Shown: in pieces, positions 1 to 13,417 of the stretch
How the letters are laid out: each line of letters starts with the position of its first letter
Numbering within the stretch: position 1 is the first letter of the stretch
DNA from: Rhodosporidiobolus odoratus
Taxonomy: Eukaryota; Basidiomycota; Microbotryomycetes; Sporidiobolales; Sporidiobolaceae
Length of the DNA stretch: 64,000 nucleotides
NCBI GenBank assembly: GCA_034387635.1
Contig: JAOANU010000016.1
Coordinates: 310,001 to 374,000, forward strand
Reading direction: 5' to 3'
The notes under the pieces: generated by a model
The model's database searches: none
Told to the model about the DNA's origin: nothing
What the model saw: the letters and a program-made list of their open reading frames with translations, nothing else
Translations under genes and position numbers: made by a program

Positions 1-132
1 TCAAGCTGGGCTCCCTGGCACTTGACACTGCTTATAAGGACAGTTAGAACAGGCGTCGATACGTGAATTGGCAAGAGTAGCCAAAAGTTTAGCGTTATAT
101 AATCCGTTGTATGGAGCGCCGTTGCAAGCAAA

Positions 133-215
133 GCCCCGCTGATGCAATCGGTAGCATATCACTCTTCTAGCAATGTGCGAAGTGAAAGTTGGGGGTTCGA
201 GTCCCCCGCGGGGCT
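133..215 (+). tRNA. tRNA-Arg (anticodon TCT) with 10-nt intron
   Basis: A complete cloverleaf can be folded by eye. The acceptor is GCCCCGC (133-139) with GCGGGGC (208-214), the D stem is ATGC/GCAT, and the anticodon stem is TCACT (159-163) with AGTGA (181-185). The T stem is GGGGG/CCCCC around the loop TTCGAGT. The anticodon loop reads CTTCTA-A once a short intron (170-179) at the canonical position after base 37 is removed, giving anticodon TCT at 166-168, which reads AGA codons. The spliced length is 73 nt. The discriminator base is T215. A run of ten T lies 25 nt downstream. Confidence 0.92.
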
Positions 216-239
216 GCGGGTAAAAGCCAGGTCACCTCA

Positions 240-249
240 TTTTTTTTTT
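240..249 (+). terminator. Pol III terminator of tRNA-Arg(TCT)
   Basis: A run of ten T residues begins 25 nt after the end of the tRNA, in the transcribed direction. Runs of four or more T are the usual RNA polymerase III stop signal. Confidence 0.75.
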
Positions 250-492
250 GATTGCACTCAGAACAAACCGGCAAGTGCGCTACGTTCTCCAAGTTTTGCA
301 AGCATCCGGCTTCGATTGCATGTCTTACCCTGAGGCCAGCCGGGCATTCAACTACTCGTTCAGCGGTGCTTGATGGAGAGGCCATTTTGTTTACTGATAT
401 GATATCTTTTGTTCGAGCGCGCACATTACATTGTGTCATCAGCCAAAGGTCCTTCATGGCCCCTCAGTACACCCTCTGGCTGCTGAACCAAG

Positions 493-533
493 CTTGAGGC
501 AGCAACACACTTGAGGAGAGATACGGTGCAAAA
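493..533. repeat. Dispersed repeat, copy A (partner at 2628-2665)
   Basis: The segment starts CTTGAGGCAGCAAC and continues through TTGAGGAGAGATAC to GCAAAA. The same string, with small substitutions and a short indel, recurs at 2628-2665 in the same orientation. It is non-coding as far as I can see and belongs to the gene-poor left end. Confidence 0.7.
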
Positions 534-833
534 ACCTCAGCCTCAAGCGAGAGCGAGACCTGGCTCAAGCGGATGAGGGCGACTCTTTTCACCAGCTCCC
601 CGTTACGAGAGCAGTAACAGTGATTCAAGTTTGGATTCGCAGAGGGGAGTGTAACGGTGAAGAGAAACAGAAAATTACAAATGCGGACAAAGGAGCAAGC
701 CGCAGCTTAGACCGATCACTCAACATTGTCTCATCCGTCCGGCAACGACAAAGGTGGTCCGTCTGCAGGATGCGAGAGAAGGAATAGGGAGCACTTCTTA
801 GTTGATTTTGGCTAGACGACAACCGAGAGAGAC

Positions 834-941
834 TGGCAGCAAGCGGTAAGATGCGTGAGCAACTTAAGTTGCAATAGATGCTATACAAGAGAACGTATAA
901 CGTACCTGGCAGCAAGCAGTAAGATGCGTGAGCGACTTAAG
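834..941. repeat. Direct duplication of a 35-bp unit
   Basis: A 35-base unit at 834-868 (begins TGGCAGCAAGCGGTAAG) is repeated at 907-941 with two substitutions, 73 nt further on. It lies in DNA with no supported gene. Confidence 0.75.
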
Positions 942-2029
942 GAAAAGAAGCTCCCGTATCTGCTGCTGCCAATCTACCCAAGTTCCTCTTCTCTCCCTTC
1001 ACACCTTCTTTGCGTCGCCACTACCCCTTTTCACATTCTTCGGCTCAGAAGAGGAAGGAAGAAAGGAAGAGGAAATAATGAGTGAAGAAGGAAGGAGAGG
1101 AGACTTAGTGGGAGTAAGCGTGCAAGAAGCTCGTTCTGGCAGTCTTGGAGCATACAGCTGTAGCCCACACAGCTGCCTGAGGACCAAGGAGGCTGGCACT
1201 ACGCCAGAATGAGCTGCAGGACGGTCCCAGAGCAGCAGACACAAAGTGCAGTTCAACATCCCCCGCAACTTCCCCACAGCATTTTCTGACCTTCTCAAAT
1301 GGCCTTTTCTTGTGTCTCTTCGTCTCTCTGGCAGCCACTACCTATGTTCACCGTCAGCCTTCATATGCACCTGTGCCGTCCCGGGTTAGAAGGCCGTGCA
1401 GCAAGCGAAGCAAGCCAGGGGCCATCTCCTCAGACCCAATTCCTGCCTTTTGTGTTTTTCTGTGCTTTCACAAGTGAGTCTATGCTTTCACTCTGACAAG
1501 TGTGTTGATGCTTTCATTGCTCTGACAGTCAACTGTCCAGTGGGGTATGTTGCTGCAGATGGCTTCGTGATATGCTGTAAGAAGCAAACTGTGAGGAGCA
1601 CTTTGATCTGTTTGGCAATGGCTACAGAACAGTGCACAATGGGAACACACTATAACAAAACCACGAGGAGCTTTGCGGCCTGAAAAGAATACTGGGTGGC
1701 CTTTCTGAGGAGGGATGTCATGCTGAGATTAGTCTGCAGTGATGAAAGGTTCTGGCACCAAAAAGTGTGAGGCTTGCGGCCTGTGTTGCATATAGCCTTG
1801 GTGTCCGTGTATAGTGAACAGACCAGTGAAAGAGCGTCGGCCCGCTGCCCCACTGTATCGTGCAAGACTGGCAGTGCAGGCAGTAAGTGGTTCCTTCTCT
1901 TTTCAGCTCCTGCACCCTGTGCTGTCCAACGGGCTACGCAAGAACTACACCATGCTGCTCTTCAATTAATGCGGCCTGTCAAGCGACCTTCTCAACTAGT
2001 GCGACATTGTTTTCTCCTGCTTTCTTAAC

Positions 2030-2467
2030 TTGACTGCTTTGCCGTTCTTCACACAGAAAGTTCAGTCATACTCCGCCAAACATACACTGATCCCTCTCTC
2101 CCAAATTGCCACCCAGCCAGGAGTGCAAGCCCGAGATCTCACCTCTATCCTCGCTCTGATTGATCCCCATGCCCACCGCCATGGCAGAACAGTATACTCC
2201 CTGGTACGTGATCAGTTTCAGGACTTTGACAAGCTCCACCCTCGAGCAGGCTACAACACCTACAATTACTTTGGTTTTCCCTCTTCTGTTACTGCATTTG
2301 ATTAGGCTCGCCTCGCTGCAAATGGATTCCTGGTCAAGACGCCTCATGGTCCTACTGACGCCTTTGTAGTGCACGGTTTGATGAAGCAAGGTGACAATAC
2401 CAACCCTTTCCGCTTCGCCCTTGGCATGGCAATTTGCTCCGATGGCAATTTGCTCCGACTGGCTTGA
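2030..2467 (+). pseudogene. Decayed ORF of unknown identity
   Basis: One frame reads as protein-like sequence for about 145 codons but is cut by an in-frame TAG at 2303-2305. Before it come phrases such as DFDKLHPRAGYNTYNYFGFP; after it ARLAANGFLVKTPHGPTDAF and further coding-like text to a TGA at 2465-2467. A 16-bp tandem duplication (2426-2441 and 2442-2457) sits near the end of this frame. I do not recognise the family. The antisense strand has a longer open frame (2066-2701) of low-complexity, unrecognised sequence, so the coding strand is uncertain. It could be a relic of a repeat-encoded gene or chance. Confidence 0.3.
2426..2457. repeat. 16-bp perfect tandem duplication
   Basis: ATGGCAATTTGCTCCG occurs twice head to tail at 2426-2441 and 2442-2457. 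Confidence 0.9.
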
Positions 2468-2627
2468 CAATGCAACCATCCCAGATCTCCTGATTCTACA
2501 GTCAAAGCACCGTGCAGCGTTCACGCCACACACTAGTATCGACCGGCAGTCGTGCCGAATCTGCCTGCTTAGCGCCATTAACGATACAAGACTTTTTGCC
2601 ATGTCGCTTTCTTCTCTTGCAATAACA

Positions 2628-2665
2628 CTTGAGGCAGCAACGATTGAGGAGAGATACACGCAAAA
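2628..2665. repeat. Dispersed repeat, copy B (partner at 493-533)
   Basis: The same CTTGAGGCAGCAAC...TTGAGGAGAGATAC...GCAAAA string as at 493-533, same orientation, with a few base changes. Confidence 0.7.
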
Positions 2666-2710
2666 TGATGAGACAGGCAACAGGAGTGGAAGTATAAGCA
2701 CAGCGCATTC

Positions 2711-2808
2711 TGGATCTTCTCCACGCTCACGCTTACAAAGAACAAACCAGGTGCGTTAGGATCTCTGGCGTTTCTCTCCACGCTTACGCTTACAGACAAG
2801 CAACCAGT
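2711..2808. repeat. Imperfect direct duplication of about 45 bp
   Basis: GGATCT...CTCCACGCTCACGCTTACA and a trailing AACCAG near 2711-2750 recur as GGATCT...CTCCACGCTTACGCTTACA with AACCAG at about 2759-2808. The stretch from here to 3452 has no supported gene. Confidence 0.55.
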
Positions 2809-3452
2809 CATCTAGCTGTGTCATATTGTGTTGCTTGTTTTAGCTTCCATTGACCTTCTTAACGAGGCCTCTTGCCCATGCCTCCCCCTTGACGACTCCA
2901 CCTCGGACACAGACGTGCCTGTGTCGCCTACATCTTAGCTTGAGCAGTGTACTGCAGTTGTGGTAGTTTGATGACGCTGTATGGTCAAGGTGACTAGTGG
3001 TTCTGAGTGCAACCGGGCAAAATGTGACCATTCACTTTGTGCCCCATGCAACTTGCCCCTACATACAACCAGGAGCCTTTCGCAGGATAGATGGCCTAGA
3101 ACAAACAGTGTTGACTATGTGAAGCAGCCTTTCGCGAGGACCCAGTAACTAGCCATGACACAGCCTGAGCAACCCATCAAGCACCCCTCTCTTGCTTGGG
3201 CCTGTACTCATACAGATGCATCGAGGCGCTGTGCATGACCCAACCCCTTTGTTGCATTCACACCCTGCTCACTTCTACTACCGCCCGAGGTAAATCGCCA
3301 TCTTCCCTTTAGCGGCGTCTCCCGTCGTTGCCAACAGCTCTTGCGCTCCACGTTTCTGCACAGGGTTATGCCAGACAGTCGATAGCTGCAACATAGACAG
3401 GTAAGCAGCGAAATTATACTGCAGAGCTGGAGTGCACGTGTATAGCATAACA

Positions 3453-5343
<1,891 letters not shown>

Positions 5344-5729
5344 ATTTTGACCCAGAGCGAGTGGTAAAGTGGAAGCAGCGAAAAGTAGTGGGGGCCCAGC
5401 CAGCGCACTGCAGCAACCTCACCTGAACAGCAAGGGCGCTGCTCAAGGAATCTCGATGAGTTAGACAGGTTCTCAATGTCCGTACTGCTTAGTCTGAGTC
5501 GCCCTGACCGTGATCGACTCTTTCGAACGCGATTGACTTCTTGCTGAGGTTGACTTCCTGTTTCTCACCATCTTTCGCTTGTTCTTCAACGCTTGCGTGG
5601 AGCGAGCCTCTTGGTGCACATAAACACATTGATCTGGCCTGCTCCGAGAAGTACCGCGCGACGAAAGGCAATTGACAACGACTTGGCTTCTTCCGGTAAA
5701 ACGGGTCCGAGTTGGGCGAGTCGGGCAGG
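5344..5729. promoter_or_regulatory. Divergent intergenic region, ATE1 / unknown gene
   Basis: These 386 bases lie between two genes transcribed away from each other and must hold both promoters. I see no tRNA, repeat or conserved box in it. Confidence 0.5.
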
Positions 5730-8700
5730 ATGAGCACTCAGAGGGCAGTCCCGTACGCTTCTACGGTCTACAAGTTCTCGTAGCACACTCACGGACCCCT
5801 CTTATCTCGCAGAAACCGCCGCTCGCCGGCTTTTTCCATTATTCCCGACTCGCAATCCCCTGAACCGCCTCCTCATCAACCACCGCATGTCCCCGCCTCA
5901 AACCCTACAGCTCCACTCCCTGGTGACGACCTCTTCCGGAAACCCCGTCTTCCCATCCGCGGTCGATTCCCTCCCCCTCGTCTTCCTACCCTCGTCGACA
6001 AGCGTTCGCAACGACAGTCTTCTTCCTCTTCCACCACTTCCGTCAGCTCGACTCGCTATGGATCAGTCCAATCATCTCCTTTGCCTCATACCAAAGCTGA
6101 AGACGACGAAGACGTCAAGCCGAAACTGGAGGATCAGAAAGAAACACAAGACCAAGATGCTGTCGGCGCCTCTGCAGTCAGCGACTCGGACGTCGTACCC
6201 AAGCGCGAGAGGAGCTGTGCGCCAGAAGCCGAGTGGGATCCCGAAAAGGAAATCAAGAAAGAGGAAACACCCGAGGCCGAGGTTGAGGGAGAGGAGGAAA
6301 AAACACCCGAGGTGAAGATGGAGCCCAAGGGAGAGGAGGAGGCGCAGAGCAAGGAGACGAGTCCGGCTGGAGACGAGGCTGAATTGGTCAGTGATCGAGG
6401 GAGGTCGAGGGCGCCTTCTCACGAGATTGCCCCCAAACCGGAGGAAGACGATATCGCTCAAGGCGCGGTTCAGCAAGCCGCCTTTCCATCATCCTCTTCC
6501 GCCTCTTCTCCTTCCGCCAACGTACCTGCCGTCGAACATGAAGTGGCACTCTCTGGTGCAGGCGTCGAAGCGCAACTTGCCGACAATTGCCATGATGGCG
6601 AGTTTGGCGGCGGCTTCGAGGATGACGCGGACTTGTACGGGGGTCAGCCGCCGCAGGAGAAGACGCTCTTCCGCCAGATGATGGACGAGAGCGAGCAGGA
6701 AGATGCGGAGCGGGAGGCGAGGGCGAGGGCGAGGGGGACCTACTCGGAGACCCCCGTGGCGGTCTTCGACGAGCTGCTGGAGGAGGCGGAGAGGCCGGGG
6801 AAAAGAGAGAGGTCGGTTGGAACAGCGGATCTGTTCGGCGAAGCGTCGGACGAGGACGAGGGACAGGAAGAAGAGGATGAGGGAGATCGGGAGGAGGACG
6901 AAAGGGTGGAGAGTGTGGAGGGCACGCCTTTCGAAGCGGCTAGCGACGACTCGGACGACTACGAGGATCGACCGAAAAAGAAGCGGAAGACGACTGCGAA
7001 AAAGCAGCCCCAGCGCGTTGTGCGGAAGCCAACACGATCGGAGGAGCCGGGCGATCACGGTCTGTGGCCGTCTCTTCCATCCCTTCAAGTGCCATGCTGA
7101 CCATCGGCCCTTGTAGTCGACGATTTCCTTGCCGACCTCGGCATTGAACCCAAAGGCCCCTCGACGCAATCTCTCGTAAAATACCGGCTTATCCAGCAAC
7201 TCGCCGCAGAGACCGAGAGGTTGCCGGCGGTCCACGCCGTCCAGCCTGTCTCTCGTCCCCGTACCCCGCGCAAACCCTCGCCCGATCCAGCCGTTGAACA
7301 ACGTGTGAAGTCTCCTCGAGGCCGGGGGAACGAGCAGCAGCCGCTCGACCAAGCGGAACCTTCTCAACCTGGCGGCGAGGATGTTGCGATGGAAGAGCTT
7401 GAGGACTTTGCCGATGAGCAGGAACCTCCAGAGGTATTGCTTGACGACTGGGAGGACAGGGTTGAGTCGGTAGAGGTGGAGGTCCTAGGGGCACCGCCGG
7501 AGTCGTCCAAGCGGCACCGAGAGCGATCTTTGTTAAGCTGGGCGGGGTTCTTGGGGAAAGGCGCAGAGCCGCTCGAGTCGTACGTTTTCTCACTCGTGAA
7601 AGGACACTGCACAAGGAGCTGACGTTGTCTGAGCCGGCAGCTTCGGTGCAGCACCCGCAAAACCGTCCAAACCGTCCAAATCCCCGAAGCAGCCGCCGAG
7701 GCTTCACCTTTATTCCCTCAGACAGTACATAGCAGACTGCAACACTCTCCTTACCCTTCAGCCCACTCTCACCCCCGCCGCGCTCGACTTACTCAAACCT
7801 TCCTCCAACATTAATTTCTCCGAACCATTCTCATCGCTCAACAAGACTCACCCCGATCTGTTCATCTCCCTCCTCTCGTCGAAACCGCATCGAGACACTC
7901 TCGCAGATCTCTGGCGAGATCTGCTTAGTGCTTCTCATGAGGAGAGGCACAGGGAGGGCAGCTGCCTGTGCTCTTCCTGGACTCCAGCGAGCGGCAGGAC
8001 CTGGGAGGAGGAACGACAAGATCTGGTGGAGATGGGATGCGAGATTGAGGATTTGCTCAAGGTGCTTGAGGAGGTCTTCGAAGGCAAGGAGAGGCGGCTT
8101 GAGAAGGCAGCGAAGGAGGGTGGGACAAGACTGCCTGCGAACGGGATGGAAGGACTGTTGGAGCTCATCTTTGAGAGCAATCGACTATGGTTCCATCGTA
8201 AGCAGTTTCACTCCTATCCCCAGCTATATCGTACCGACTGACGCTTCATCACTTGCCAACAGAGATCGTCGACTTCTCCTCAGTCAGCGTCTTCTATTCT
8301 ACCCTCGGCGACCCCGTTGTGGTCACCGCTCTACAAGACCACATCACTATATGCGACGTTCGCAGAAGCAAAGATCTTGCACGCCTGCAGCAGGACTATG
8401 AAGACGCTCGAGACGCCGCAGAGAGCTGCTTCGGGGCGGCGACCGGCGGCGGGGCGGTTAACGAGTTATGGCAGGAGGTCAAGACGGCGAAGTCAGCGTG
8501 GAAGCGAGAGTGTGTGCACCCTCAGGCAGCTTTGCGGCTGAGCGGAAAAATCTAATACTGACAATATTTTCTTGACTGGCAGGCGAGAAGACCTTGTGGC
8601 ACTCCTTTACCGCCTCGATCCGGCTGCGCCCGCTCCGGCACCCTCATCTACTCCCGCTCCTACCCCCATGTCCAAGCCAGTACCGCGCGGCCGCCCAATC

Positions 8701-8925
8701 CCCCCCCGACCAGCTCCCGCTCCTCATCCCATCGGCTCTTCCCGCCCGACTTTCCACCCGCCGACGCCCGCTCAGCCCGCACAAGCACGCCCTTTACAGC
8801 CGCAGTTCCTGCGAGGAATGTCCCAGACACCGAGCGAGCAGACGGAGAGGAGAGAAAAATGGAGGGGACAGCAGCCAGAGAGGTATCATTGGGGATATGG
8901 AGGGAGCAGGACGCCGGCTGGTTGA
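5730..8925 (+). CDS. Unknown large acidic, nuclear-like protein
   Basis: I do not recognise this protein. The start at 5730 (MSTQRAVP) joins through a 61-nt intron (5752-5812) to NRRSPAFSIIPDSQSPEPPP. A long Glu/Asp-rich region follows with basic clusters such as RPKKKRKTTAKK that look like nuclear signals. After an intron at 7060-7116 comes a short ordered block (VDDFLADLGIEPKGPSTQSL, then KYRLIQQLAAE). Later exons hold a helical region (RLHLYSLRQYIADCNTLLTL, ALDLLKPSSNINFSEPFSSL) and two coiled-coil-like stretches (EIEDLLKVLEEVFEGKERRL; KDLARLQQDYEDARDAAES). The last exon is Pro-rich and ends SRTPAG at 8925. The acidic plus coiled-coil make-up would suit a chromatin or kinetochore protein, but that is a guess. 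Confidence 0.75.
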
Positions 8926-9247
8926 TCTTTCAGTTTCTGCCTGTACGGGGCGGTGTGAAGTTCTTGTCAATAAGTCAATGTTGTCGTAATATTCACCCTT
9001 GAAGACTTTCTTGCGGGGGTCTTTTTTTGGGTTTGGGGAGAGACCTCGAGCAGGAAAGGGAAAGACGTGCAAATCGCAATGCAAGAGAGGCGTGGAGGGG
9101 GACAAACGATGCTGCGAGAGAGGGGGAGAGAGAGCTTGCTAACGGAAAATGCTACAATGATCACTTTTCTTTCTGCGCGGGCGTGCAAAACCTGACTTGC
9201 CCTCCACTCGAAATAGATTCACTCGTCTGGCTAAGGTCGCTCAGAGT
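8926..9247. other. Convergent 3' intergenic region
   Basis: 322 bases between two converging genes. Nothing recognisable was seen apart from purine-rich sequence. Confidence 0.5.
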
Positions 9248-12108
9248 CTAGAGCTTGAGCGCGTCGAGCTCTTTGCGGAGTTCAGCTTCGGTCTGCGGGC
9301 GGCGAGAAAGGGTCAGGACATCGCGATGAAAAGGGAAGTCAAACCGGTTCCAACGTACCTCAAGCTTCTTCAGCTGCGTCAACTCGAGCTTCTCCCCGCC
9401 ATCCTTCTTGACCTTCAACTGCTCAATCGCCGTCAACTTCTTGACGATCGCCCTACGCTTCTTGTCTTCAGGCGACAGTGCGGATTGTGCCTCCTCAACG
9501 ACCGGCACAGGAGGGGCGGCAGGGGGCGGAGGCGGGGGCGCCGCAACTTCTTCCTTCGCCGGTGCTCCGTTACCGTTCTGCTGCTGACCCTTCCCACCAG
9601 CATTCTTTCCGCCCTTCTTCTTCTTCCGCCCTGCGAGCGGGTCTTCAGCCGGTGCGCCGCCGTTGGCGATACCCGGGATGGCACGCCGACCACGTGCGCC
9701 ACCGTTTCCGAGACCGGGGACACCGGCGGAGCCATTCTGGGCGGAGGAAGAACGGGGGAAGGGGTCGGTTCCGTCGTTGGAGTAGGCGGCGCCACCTTCG
9801 TCTTCACGCTTGTAGACGTTCGGAGTGAGAGTGCCGCGAGCGTGAGGAGGGCGGTAAGCACCGCCGGCGGCTACAGGCAAGAAAAGGTGGATTGCGCAGG
9901 GGAGTGTGCACGCCGGGGGAAGAAGGAGGAAGGGGAGGGGGAGCAAAAGTCAGATCAGGAGCAGCCTCGGGAAGGCGAAATTAGAAAGCGGGTACGTACT
10001 GGCAGGCTTGGGTACAGAAGTAGTCGGCATCATGACCGCAGTCTTGGGCGCCGCCTCGAGCGGTCCACTCATCGGCCAATATTGCGGGTTCGCCGGCCTC
10101 CAAGTTGCCTGGTATAGCTCCTCGATCATCTCGTAGTGCATCAACCCTCCCGTGAAATGGAAGACCTTGATACCGTTGTCGACCCTCAGCCTAGGACTCA
10201 GGGTCGCGCAGAGCAGGTATCGTCCGTCGGCGGACCATTCGCAATGAACGGTATTGGGCGCATCGATGGTGGTCACCTTTTTCAGCGTTTGACGGTCGTA
10301 GATGTCGACCTGTCCAGCAAGGTTACCGAAGCCGGCAATGCAGAGGAGACGGCCTTGGGGGTTGTAGGAGAGGAAGTTCCGAGGGTTGAGACCAAAGTCG
10401 GAGATGACCTTGACGCGGGTATCGAAGATGACAGTCTTGGCGGGCATGTCTGAAGAACACGATCGATCAGTAGCCGGAAGAGGTGGATCGAGAACCTTCG
10501 GGGGACGTACAGCCGTAGGTAACAGCAAACTCGCGATCGTTCGGCGACCAGGCAAAGTCGTGGATACCGCCCTCCTTGTCTGCGCAGACGAAGATCTCCC
10601 GTCAGTATTCGCATGACGCCCGGGAAACAAGGAGGAATAAGGCAAGCTCACCGAGAGTAACCCTGCAATCAAACTGACCGGCCGAGTTCATCAAGTAGAG
10701 GTTCGTCTCGCCGTAGTAAGACTTGCCCGTTTTGTCGACATCGGTTTGCGTCAGGAAGAGAAGGTTGGTGCCCGACTTGTTCCACTTCATCTGGATCTTG
10801 TCGGCCTTATAGAAGGTCTTTTGACAGGAAACGGAGGTAAGAGCCTGCAGGGAGTGGATCTTGACGGAAGCGGGGGCACCCTGCACGTGAAAGACAAATC
10901 AGCAAATGGGGAGGCGCGCACAAGGTGGCCGTGCTAGTACAAGTCTCGGGAGGGTTACGAGGAGGTGAGAAGGTCGAGACAGACGCACCTTCTTTTCCGC
11001 AACGAACAAGGCAACGTTCGGGTTCCGGCCCGGAGAGACGGACACGCTTGTAACTCCCTCTAGCCTGACCTTGTCGACGATGCCGGCATTCCAGTCGCTA
11101 GGGTTGTAGACGTGAGCTTCATTCGTAACAACGCGGCATGCTCGAGACTCGTCTTCGGCATATTGGATTTGCCTGTACGCAAAGGAGATCAGGTCAGCGA
11201 GCGAGAAAGAGGGAGCAGGAAGACTATAAGGAAAACTGACCAGCCCTCCCACGTCTTTTGCGAGAACCCAGCAAGCTCCTCTCCGGTAACCGTATCCCAC
11301 ACTCGCAGATTGCGATGAGGGGGTTCTCCATCGGCGGGCTTGACTGTGGATGTTCAGAGGACGCGTTAGACCTTGACTAGCATGCACCCAGGCGAAGAAA
11401 AGTTCGACGTACCCTGTCGCTCCCAAGACTGGATTTGGCGTCCGGACGGGGAGAACTCGATATCGATAATCGCCTTGACCTCGATCTCGCGCACTACTGA
11501 GCCGGTGTTAGCGTCGAGAACTTGGATGCTGTAGGTCACGAACGAGATTAGCCAAGTCTGTGGTGAAAGCGGAAGAGAAAAAATGGACGAACCCGGTATT
11601 CGAAACAGAGCCGAAGTAGGCGCCGTTGGCAGAGTATCGGTAGACCTTTACAGCGTTCTCGGGCCTGCAAAGAAGCAGGACAGATTAGCCTGGGCGAGCT
11701 CTGCGGGATTGGTTGAAGGCGGCGCGAGGGTAGCAGTCCGGTCGCCGAGTTCCGTAGTTCTTGCGCCTGGCTTCCCGTGAGCATACCACCCGCCCTTAGC
11801 GCTCATGTCTCTGTCACCCCTCGGCTCACTGTCGCTTGGCCGCCCTTACCGCCTGCTCCTCATTATTCCGGCTCGCGGCTCGCAACTCGACTCGCAAATT
11901 GCTAGTTGTAAACAGGAGGAGCGCGTAGCATCGAGCCGAGCTCACTTCTGAAACTGGGCGACAGGTTTCCAGTCAGGAGCGCCATTGACGAGGTTCAACT
12001 GCTTGAGAGATCGCACTGCAACGACACACGGTCAGTCGACTCGACGCGTCCGGCAGCTGGGTAAGGGGCTCTGCACTCACCAGCGTATTGTACTGTCGGT
12101 GCTGACAT
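9248..12108 (-). CDS. Eukaryotic translation initiation factor 2A
   Basis: eIF2A is a cytosolic, ribosome-associated factor that can deliver Met-tRNA to the 40S subunit independently of eIF2. The start at 12108 gives MSAPTVQYA, then VRSLKQLNLVNGAPDWKPVA and PENAVKVYRYSANGAYFGSV. The propeller-type body contains WDTVTGEELAGFSQKTWEGW, IQYAEDESRACRVVTNEAHV, KIQMKWNKSGTNLLFLTQTD, SYYGETNLYLMN, FAWSPNDREFAVTYGYMPAK and VDIYDRQTLKKV, all in the order of the family. It is followed by NPQYWPMSGPLEAAPK and AYRPPHARG. The C-terminal tail is Lys/Gly/Pro rich and ends in the usual charged helices (KLTAIEQLKVKK...ELRKELDALKL). At least eight introns are needed. It is convergent with the gene ending at 8925. 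Confidence 0.93.
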
Positions 12109-13417
12109 CGTAGCTCGAGGTGTGGGTGAGGAGGACGTGAGGAGCGAAGCAAGGAGGGCAAACGACGACGGCGTTTGAAGGTGTTGCACACGTGCAGAGG
12201 TGGGGGCAAGGACGGCGCTAGGGAACGAGGCGGACCGGGCGAGCTTTGGCTAGCTAGTTGCTTGAGAAGTCGAGTTGACCTTTGCCTTGTGGGAGAAACG
12301 AGCGACGGATCGAGGCCAAGGCAGAAGTGCCAAACTTTCTCAAGCCAAACAAGCACGACGTACTGTGCTGCAAACTCACACGCGGAATCGAGGGGATGAG
12401 GGTGAGCTGCTATGCTAATTAAGAGAGACTACGACAAGAAGTTTACGGAAGAGAAAGTAGGCGATTTCTCCGGAATGATTTGCCAATTTAAAGCCTGCAA
12501 AACCAGCCCAGACAGGAGGCAGTCCACCGAGCGATTGTACATGCACGATCTACTCCTAGGCGTGCCCGCACAGGCCGGACAGCAGAAGTTGCGAGGGGGG
12601 GATGCGACCGCCAAAAAGGAGGGAACATTAGTGAGGGCATGGTCGAGCAAGTGTTCAAGGCTCAGCCCGCAGGGGGAAGCGGCCCATACAGCTGGTAGGG
12701 GTCAGGTGAAAATCTGAGTTCCGAGGGGCGACGCAGAGTGCTCTGGGGCGCAGTATCAAACGGGAGAAAAAGGTCGAAAAGACGCGTTGCGGGGCGACTG
12801 TGCCGAGTTGAGGCGCGGCCAGACGCAACCTACAGTGCTGACCAGTGACGCCGTGACCTCCCTCTGCGTTGAGGTACAACGCACAGTGTTCAAAGGTCGT
12901 ATAGGTTGCCCCGTGTGTTTTGCGCGAAGCAGACGTCGACTCTAAATTCCTCTTGTCCCGCAGCAGGACCTGTCGAAACTTCAAGGGTTTGACAGACTAT
13001 TGTTGTGGGCATACACGCTGTGCTTGTAGCTTCAGGCGACGTTGCGAGTAACGCACAGTCTTGATCGCTTGCCTGGACGAAGGAGGTCGATAGAAGCGCG
13101 GCGGCGGCGAGGCGGTCTTTGGTAAGCCGCGGTGCTCGTGATATGGCGGCCCTTGCGCGCTTTGCACAATCAGAAGCTTTGGCTTATGTCATTGTTGCCA
13201 GCCGAGACGGGTGAATTGGAGAAGCGTGGAACATACCCTCTCCTCTTCACGCTCCTCTGTATTCACACTGACGCTGCTGCGCGGCAATAGTGCATACAAC
13301 TCAGCCGCATACTCGTACGATCGTCGCCCGGCGTCGGACTTCTAGCCTCGTCCCCTCGCCGCGCAAACGCCCCGTCGGACCCGGTCGACTCGGCTCTCTA
13401 CGCCCTCTTCCGCCGAT
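12109..13417. other. Long intergenic stretch without a supported gene
   Basis: 1.3 kb between the eIF2A start and BTB gene 1. Only short ORFs lie here, with no motif, no tRNA-like fold and no repeat that I can see. It must hold both divergent promoters. Confidence 0.5.

Larger units (their letters stand above)
216..2029. other. Gene-poor stretch, no supported gene
   Basis: Only short overlapping ORFs occur here and none has a recognisable motif. One hand-counted line (1501-1560) is 47% GC. The stretch holds the short duplications listed separately and two copies of a 12-base motif, TGACCTTCTCAA at 1287-1298 and CGACCTTCTCAA at 1984-1995, that recurs in the 41-50 kb region. Confidence 0.6.

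Noticed and set aside
2066..2701. 211-codon minus-strand frame as a gene
   Set aside because: No motif, unusual composition, and the plus frame of the same stretch reads more like protein. Kept only as an uncertainty in the 2030-2467 entry.
1..3452. Subtelomere with telomeric repeats
   Set aside because: No telomere-type tandem repeat is visible and the window does not end at a chromosome tip as far as can be seen.
6489..7367. 292-codon minus-strand frame opposite the unknown acidic gene
   Set aside because: Arg/Leu shadow of Glu/Asp codons; the plus strand has matching introns and phases.
9197..10117. 306-codon plus-strand frame opposite eIF2A
   Set aside because: Arg-rich shadow of a GC-rich gene; the minus strand carries the full eIF2A motif set.
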